A DNA stretch of 64,000 nt from Deferribacteraceae bacterium UBA6793 (lineage in GTDB: Bacteria > Chrysiogenota > Deferribacteres > Deferribacterales > Geovibrionaceae): contig DKFP01000008.1 of NCBI GenBank assembly GCA_002452405.1, forward strand, positions 113,229 through 177,228, written 5' to 3'. The number at the start of each line of letters is the position of its first letter. Within the stretch, counting starts at the first letter, position 1. This document shows, piece by piece, positions 62,701 through 64,000 of this stretch. Under the pieces are notes generated by a model that was not told the DNA's origin, did not search any database, and was given only the letters and a program-made list of their open reading frames with translations. The translations under genes were made by a program, and so were the position numbers.

Positions 62701-64000
62701 CATCAACTGTGACACATACCCTTGCAATGGGCGAAGTCACAGGTACAGGAGTTAATGTTAAAGGTCTTGTGGGTGCAGCAGACGAGAGTTCGGAAATTAC
62801 TTCCAGCTTCTATAACAAAACGGTTAACCCTGACCTTGAAGATGCAGAAGGTTTCGGAAAAACAACCGAAGAACTTCAGACCCTTGCCACATACGAAGGC
62901 TGGGATATTGAAGAGGTTCAAGGCGGTTCCGGTTATCCCTCGCTCTCAATGAACGAAGTAGACGCAAAATGGCAGATACCTGCCGGATTCAGTCTTGCAG
63001 ACCTTATTCAGCAGGCGCTTGATAACCTTCAGCCTGACGTGTCCGGAATGACAACAAACATAAATTCTCTGGTGACTGCGCTGGGAAGCTATGAAAACCT
63101 CAGCGAATCACAGATATCCATTCTTGTTCAGGCTTTCAACGAAGCCCTTGCCGCTCTCAGCGAAGCATCTGACGCATCTGGCGAAGTGAACGGCATCTAC
63201 GACAGCATCTCCGATGCGGCAGATAAGGATGCACTTGAAGGCTATGTGGCTCAGGCTAACGAAGCTCTGGAAGCGTTCAATACTTCATATGCAGCTGCAC
63301 AGGCTTTGATAGAGGATCTTGGCTCATTCGTTGCGGATGTAAATTCAGCGGTTGCCGATGTGAAGGCATCCATAGATGGTGCTTCAACAGCAAACTCTGC
63401 CGCTTCGGCTTCAGCGGCTCAGGCGCAGACAGCAGCGGGAACAATCCCTGATAGTTCTGTGACATCACCTCTGGAAGAGGTTACAATCTATGCTTCTCAG
63501 GCACAGACAGCTTCTCAGGCTGCGGCGCTGCTCGAAGAGGCTATGGCAAACGGCACGCTGGACGAGATAAAAGCTCTTAAAGCCACGGCAGAAGAATATA
63601 AAACAGCCGCACAGGCAGCGGCGGAAGCAGCTGCTGCGGCTCTCGCTCAGACAACACAGGCGGCTGGCGCGTATAACACAGCCCTTGCCTCTGCGCAGAC
63701 AACGGCACAGATTGCTGCCGCTGCCGCACAGACAGCTTCCACTTCCGCGGCATCATCTCTGGAAGATGCGCAGACGGCAGCGGGAACAATCCCTGACAGT
63801 TCTGTGACATCACCTCTGGAAGAGGTTACAACCTATGCTTCTCAGGCACAGGCAGCTTATCAGGCTGCGGCGCTGCTCGAAGCGGCTATGGCAAACGGTA
63901 CACTGGACGAGATAAACGCTCTTAAAGTTAAAGCTGAAGAATACAAAGCCACCGCACATGCAGCGGCGGAAACAGCTGCTTCTGCACTGGCCCTGACAAC
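56751..64000 (+). CDS. Giant TpsA-like filamentous haemagglutinin adhesin (partial, 5' end)
   Basis: An open frame of 2416 codons that runs off the right edge, with AGGAGG before the ATG. Residues 1-33 are a Sec signal peptide (LNAFWKVRKKVVYHVTASFF, then SSAYAAP). Residues about 35-260 are the TPS/haemagglutination-activity domain, with QKFGIAPSETVNFVQPN and NANGQVFILNSNGILFGNGA. From about residue 700 to 2060 come dozens of GLUG-type modules (for example VGGLIGYLSDNTVSDSYFEG). From about 2070 on it is Ala-rich, coiled-coil-like and repetitive. It should be exported by a TpsB/FhaC partner that is not in the window. Likely role: adhesion or contact-dependent interaction. Confidence 0.9.
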   Translation, partial: MSGLNAFWKVRKKVVYHVTASFFALAISSSAYAAPSGGVVTAGQATINQSGNTTNINQSSQNAAINWQKFGIAPSETVNFVQPNVSSITLNRVVGNEQSVINGALNANGQVFILNSNGILFGNGAKINTAGLVATTMSLSDADFMAGNYNFSGASDASVINLGEITIKDAGYAALLAKNVENGGSITAVKGKIYMVGADSVSINLNGNSLVNLTVDKGVVDALVKNNGAVIANGGEIYLTANAADELLKSVVNNEGILEAQTLDDIQGKIIVFAHGGDAEISGTLSTGAGEGFIETSGKNFILDGATVVKTGKWLIDPDNVTIDSSNVGGYTTALAGGTDVAITTTSAGSDAGNITVSADVEWAGSGNLTLTADNDINVNSNIVATPTASADGGSITLDAGHDITLAELKNIKTNGYESNVSGNSHEGGNITITADNDINLLGKIESNNGYNYPDDIRINSGAIKVSAGRDLSVYAVYGNYRDDAYGMELSAGRNLTATSQISSLWSNAKLMAGNDMILKASVSQGTLDASAKNIDVVELYVEGDLNNTGVSLNAEEKLTVENMVSLRNIRHAEINYGSVDYTSSSAYFKVDDASRSYMSEMTINGDVYKIIWTADDFNNVVRNDLTGNYVLGDKIFSFNSSSAQVGGAFTGDNYDSAFSGKFNGLGNTIHFNVSSDANSVTGSGLFRAVTGDADISGLQIEGYYNGTGYGSTGALVGAVVRDDGDTGTVKIHDIWVNGLTIEGVNTVGSVVGSADGAEIYDIKANYATVTGHNTSNGGIVGAAENSTIHDISVANSQINGGAYNTGGIIGYAKNSVISDISVDTITVDGGSYFYGGIAGGIEKTTLSNSEVKNSNIENGSNYAGGIVGAASESVIDNVSVVNTAISANYAGAGGIVGVIGSSLIKDSLVEDTRVSAANNAGGVFGEMDLRGPAVTSNTYYDMSTTSINGNTDVLTYGGLTASNFSDVKFGDPIANTLTQDTDGYYLVGSAADFVLMSQLALQNINFRLSADIDLSGIPDLYIPALNGVLDGNGKTISNLNLTDQSNSNKGLVGMLMGGTIKSLTLSGANVTGLNNTGILTGWAFGEVDPLTYAVTGSSVISDVTVNGGSKYYFTSDSKSYEIHNIGAIAGAVTDGTVFSNVKYVSSGSVPAINVDIDNSSYANISMFNFGGLIGYLYGYGNGTAVFGENVSTDADISLNISGSGYMVANSIGGFIGYADNRNNDTTMDIKVNTTSDISIIGDGNSMMYVREVGGAIGGVEEGDISVVNSDTTIDINLSANTKSISWVGGLVGYSRYGTTYFNADSTSTITINNSSNGTIEQVGGYIGYATGSFFGETNTSVANMSITGSRLNGVGGFIGNSVANNYNDITFNENNLTQFSLNSANTSYGIGLFLGFSDGDNIVNTDISGSLDLTHLGGVSNAGLVAGSFSGHQDNDYKLSFDDSYEGDQTATYQPIVDGYAALYTDELRNQGYIFKTYCGYDDYDNMTYVEAYIYKPGVIRGVMKDVNVNGNISAVAGDKIGLASGFTSETEISNLNVTGNIQTTGAVSEVGGLFGYFVGSTDSVNGPDGYGDVYSEEGALAAIEAFKAANPYYGMNGFKLDVDYDESHWSAEYSKEVMFGTIKNSSYSGEISMSGNSSNVGGIVGYATNGEIKSVNSDADITVTGSTAASEKIGGLIGMAENGGLISDSVATGSLNIAGASAANIGGLFGYMSGKVDGVHTDSTVQVTAAAALNVGGLIGYLSDNTVSDSYFEGEVNVNSATSAENIGGFAGVNNSSKIEPGVYSSGSVTVNSASVSNVGGFLGTASYMEVSMPIASNIFMTEEAAAAYADNILTAFADQITALNGEGKYEITESGGAFMVVVSVFISSGALDGAYATGDVTVTGAGQNVGGLIGYSNTAPVKNSYSTGTVTAGDSSAVGGLVGYLSGGKIDSSYSTSNVTGGDSTGGLAGLAEQSEISDSYASGNVDGADMVGGLIGNATSSTVTHTLAMGEVTGTGVNVKGLVGAADESSEITSSFYNKTVNPDLEDAEGFGKTTEELQTLATYEGWDIEEVQGGSGYPSLSMNEVDAKWQIPAGFSLADLIQQALDNLQPDVSGMTTNINSLVTALGSYENLSESQISILVQAFNEALAALSEASDASGEVNGIYDSISDAADKDALEGYVAQANEALEAFNTSYAAAQALIEDLGSFVADVNSAVADVKASIDGASTANSAASASAAQAQTAAGTIPDSSVTSPLEEVTIYASQAQTASQAAALLEEAMANGTLDEIKALKATAEEYKTAAQAAAEAAAAALAQTTQAAGAYNTALASAQTTAQIAAAAAQTASTSAASSLEDAQTAAGTIPDSSVTSPLEEVTTYASQAQAAYQAAALLEAAMANGTLDEINALKVKAEEYKATAHAAAETAASALALT
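63432..64000 (+). repeat. 345-bp tandem repeat encoding an Ala-rich stalk in the adhesin
   Basis: Unit 1 is 63432-63776 and unit 2 starts at 63777 and leaves the window. Each encodes 115 residues and starts AAGTIPDSSVTSPLEEVT. The copies differ at scattered sites (for example QTASQ versus QAAYQ). Units keep the frame and look like a coiled-coil stalk whose length could vary by recombination between copies. Confidence 0.9.

Overview
The window looks like chromosomal DNA from a diderm bacterium with meso-diaminopimelate peptidoglycan. It has lipoproteins with lipoboxes, a secreted haemagglutinin-type adhesin, MurE with a DNPR motif, and many two-component and GGDEF proteins. Gene content and protein style suggest Deferribacterota (Geovibrio/Denitrovibrio/Seleniivibrio type). 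That is an inference from reading alone; no database search was possible.

Layout. (1) 1-11954, minus strand: a tightly coupled phage-type structural operon. Read from its promoter side it encodes protease/scaffold, decoration protein, major capsid protein, connector-type proteins, then tail and fibre proteins, and it continues past the left edge. No terminase or portal gene lies upstream of the protease. (2) 12107-16285: a TPR lipoprotein, an AT-rich spacer with DnaA-box-like repeats, a subtilisin-family protease co-directional with a Cro/CI-type repressor, and a divergent excisionase-type HTH gene. I read this as the control side of the phage-like element. (3) 16413-23190: ftsY, an orphan hybrid-sensing histidine kinase, an SPL-family radical SAM pair, a WYL regulator divergent from a flavin-type split-barrel protein, and a decayed GlxA-type regulator. 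(4) 23501-40227: the division and cell-wall (dcw) cluster mraZ-(small ORF)-rsmH-ftsL-ftsI-murE-murF-mraY-murD-ftsW-murG-murC-ddl-ftsQ-ftsA-ftsZ, without murB, followed by a GT4 glycosyltransferase. (5) 41355-44760: an accessory patch with structured repeats, an atypical Fic protein, a lipoprotein with a damaged start, a wrecked S24 repressor, and tRNA-Lys and tRNA-Ala. (6) 44843-56549: host metabolism and signalling (DUF438/PAS protein, YeiH exporter with LysR regulator, diguanylate cyclase, zinc alcohol dehydrogenase, adenine deaminase, SBP-GGDEF receptor, NarL-type two-component pair). (7) 56751 to the right edge: the first 2416 codons of a giant TpsA-like adhesin with GLUG-type repeats and a 345-bp Ala-rich tandem repeat.

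The most novel item I see is a family of about 130-bp structured repeats, with three full and two partial copies in this window. Each copy strings together four hairpins whose stems differ in sequence but stay paired, joined by conserved linkers. The copies sit on the stop codons of ftsY, rsmH and fic. At rsmH the element is flanked by a 43-bp exact duplication of the gene's 3' end, and both duplicates still encode the same C-terminus and a stop. Also of interest are a repressor-subtilisin operon that could act like an ImmR-ImmA switch, and a Fic protein lacking the usual acidic residue of its active-site motif.
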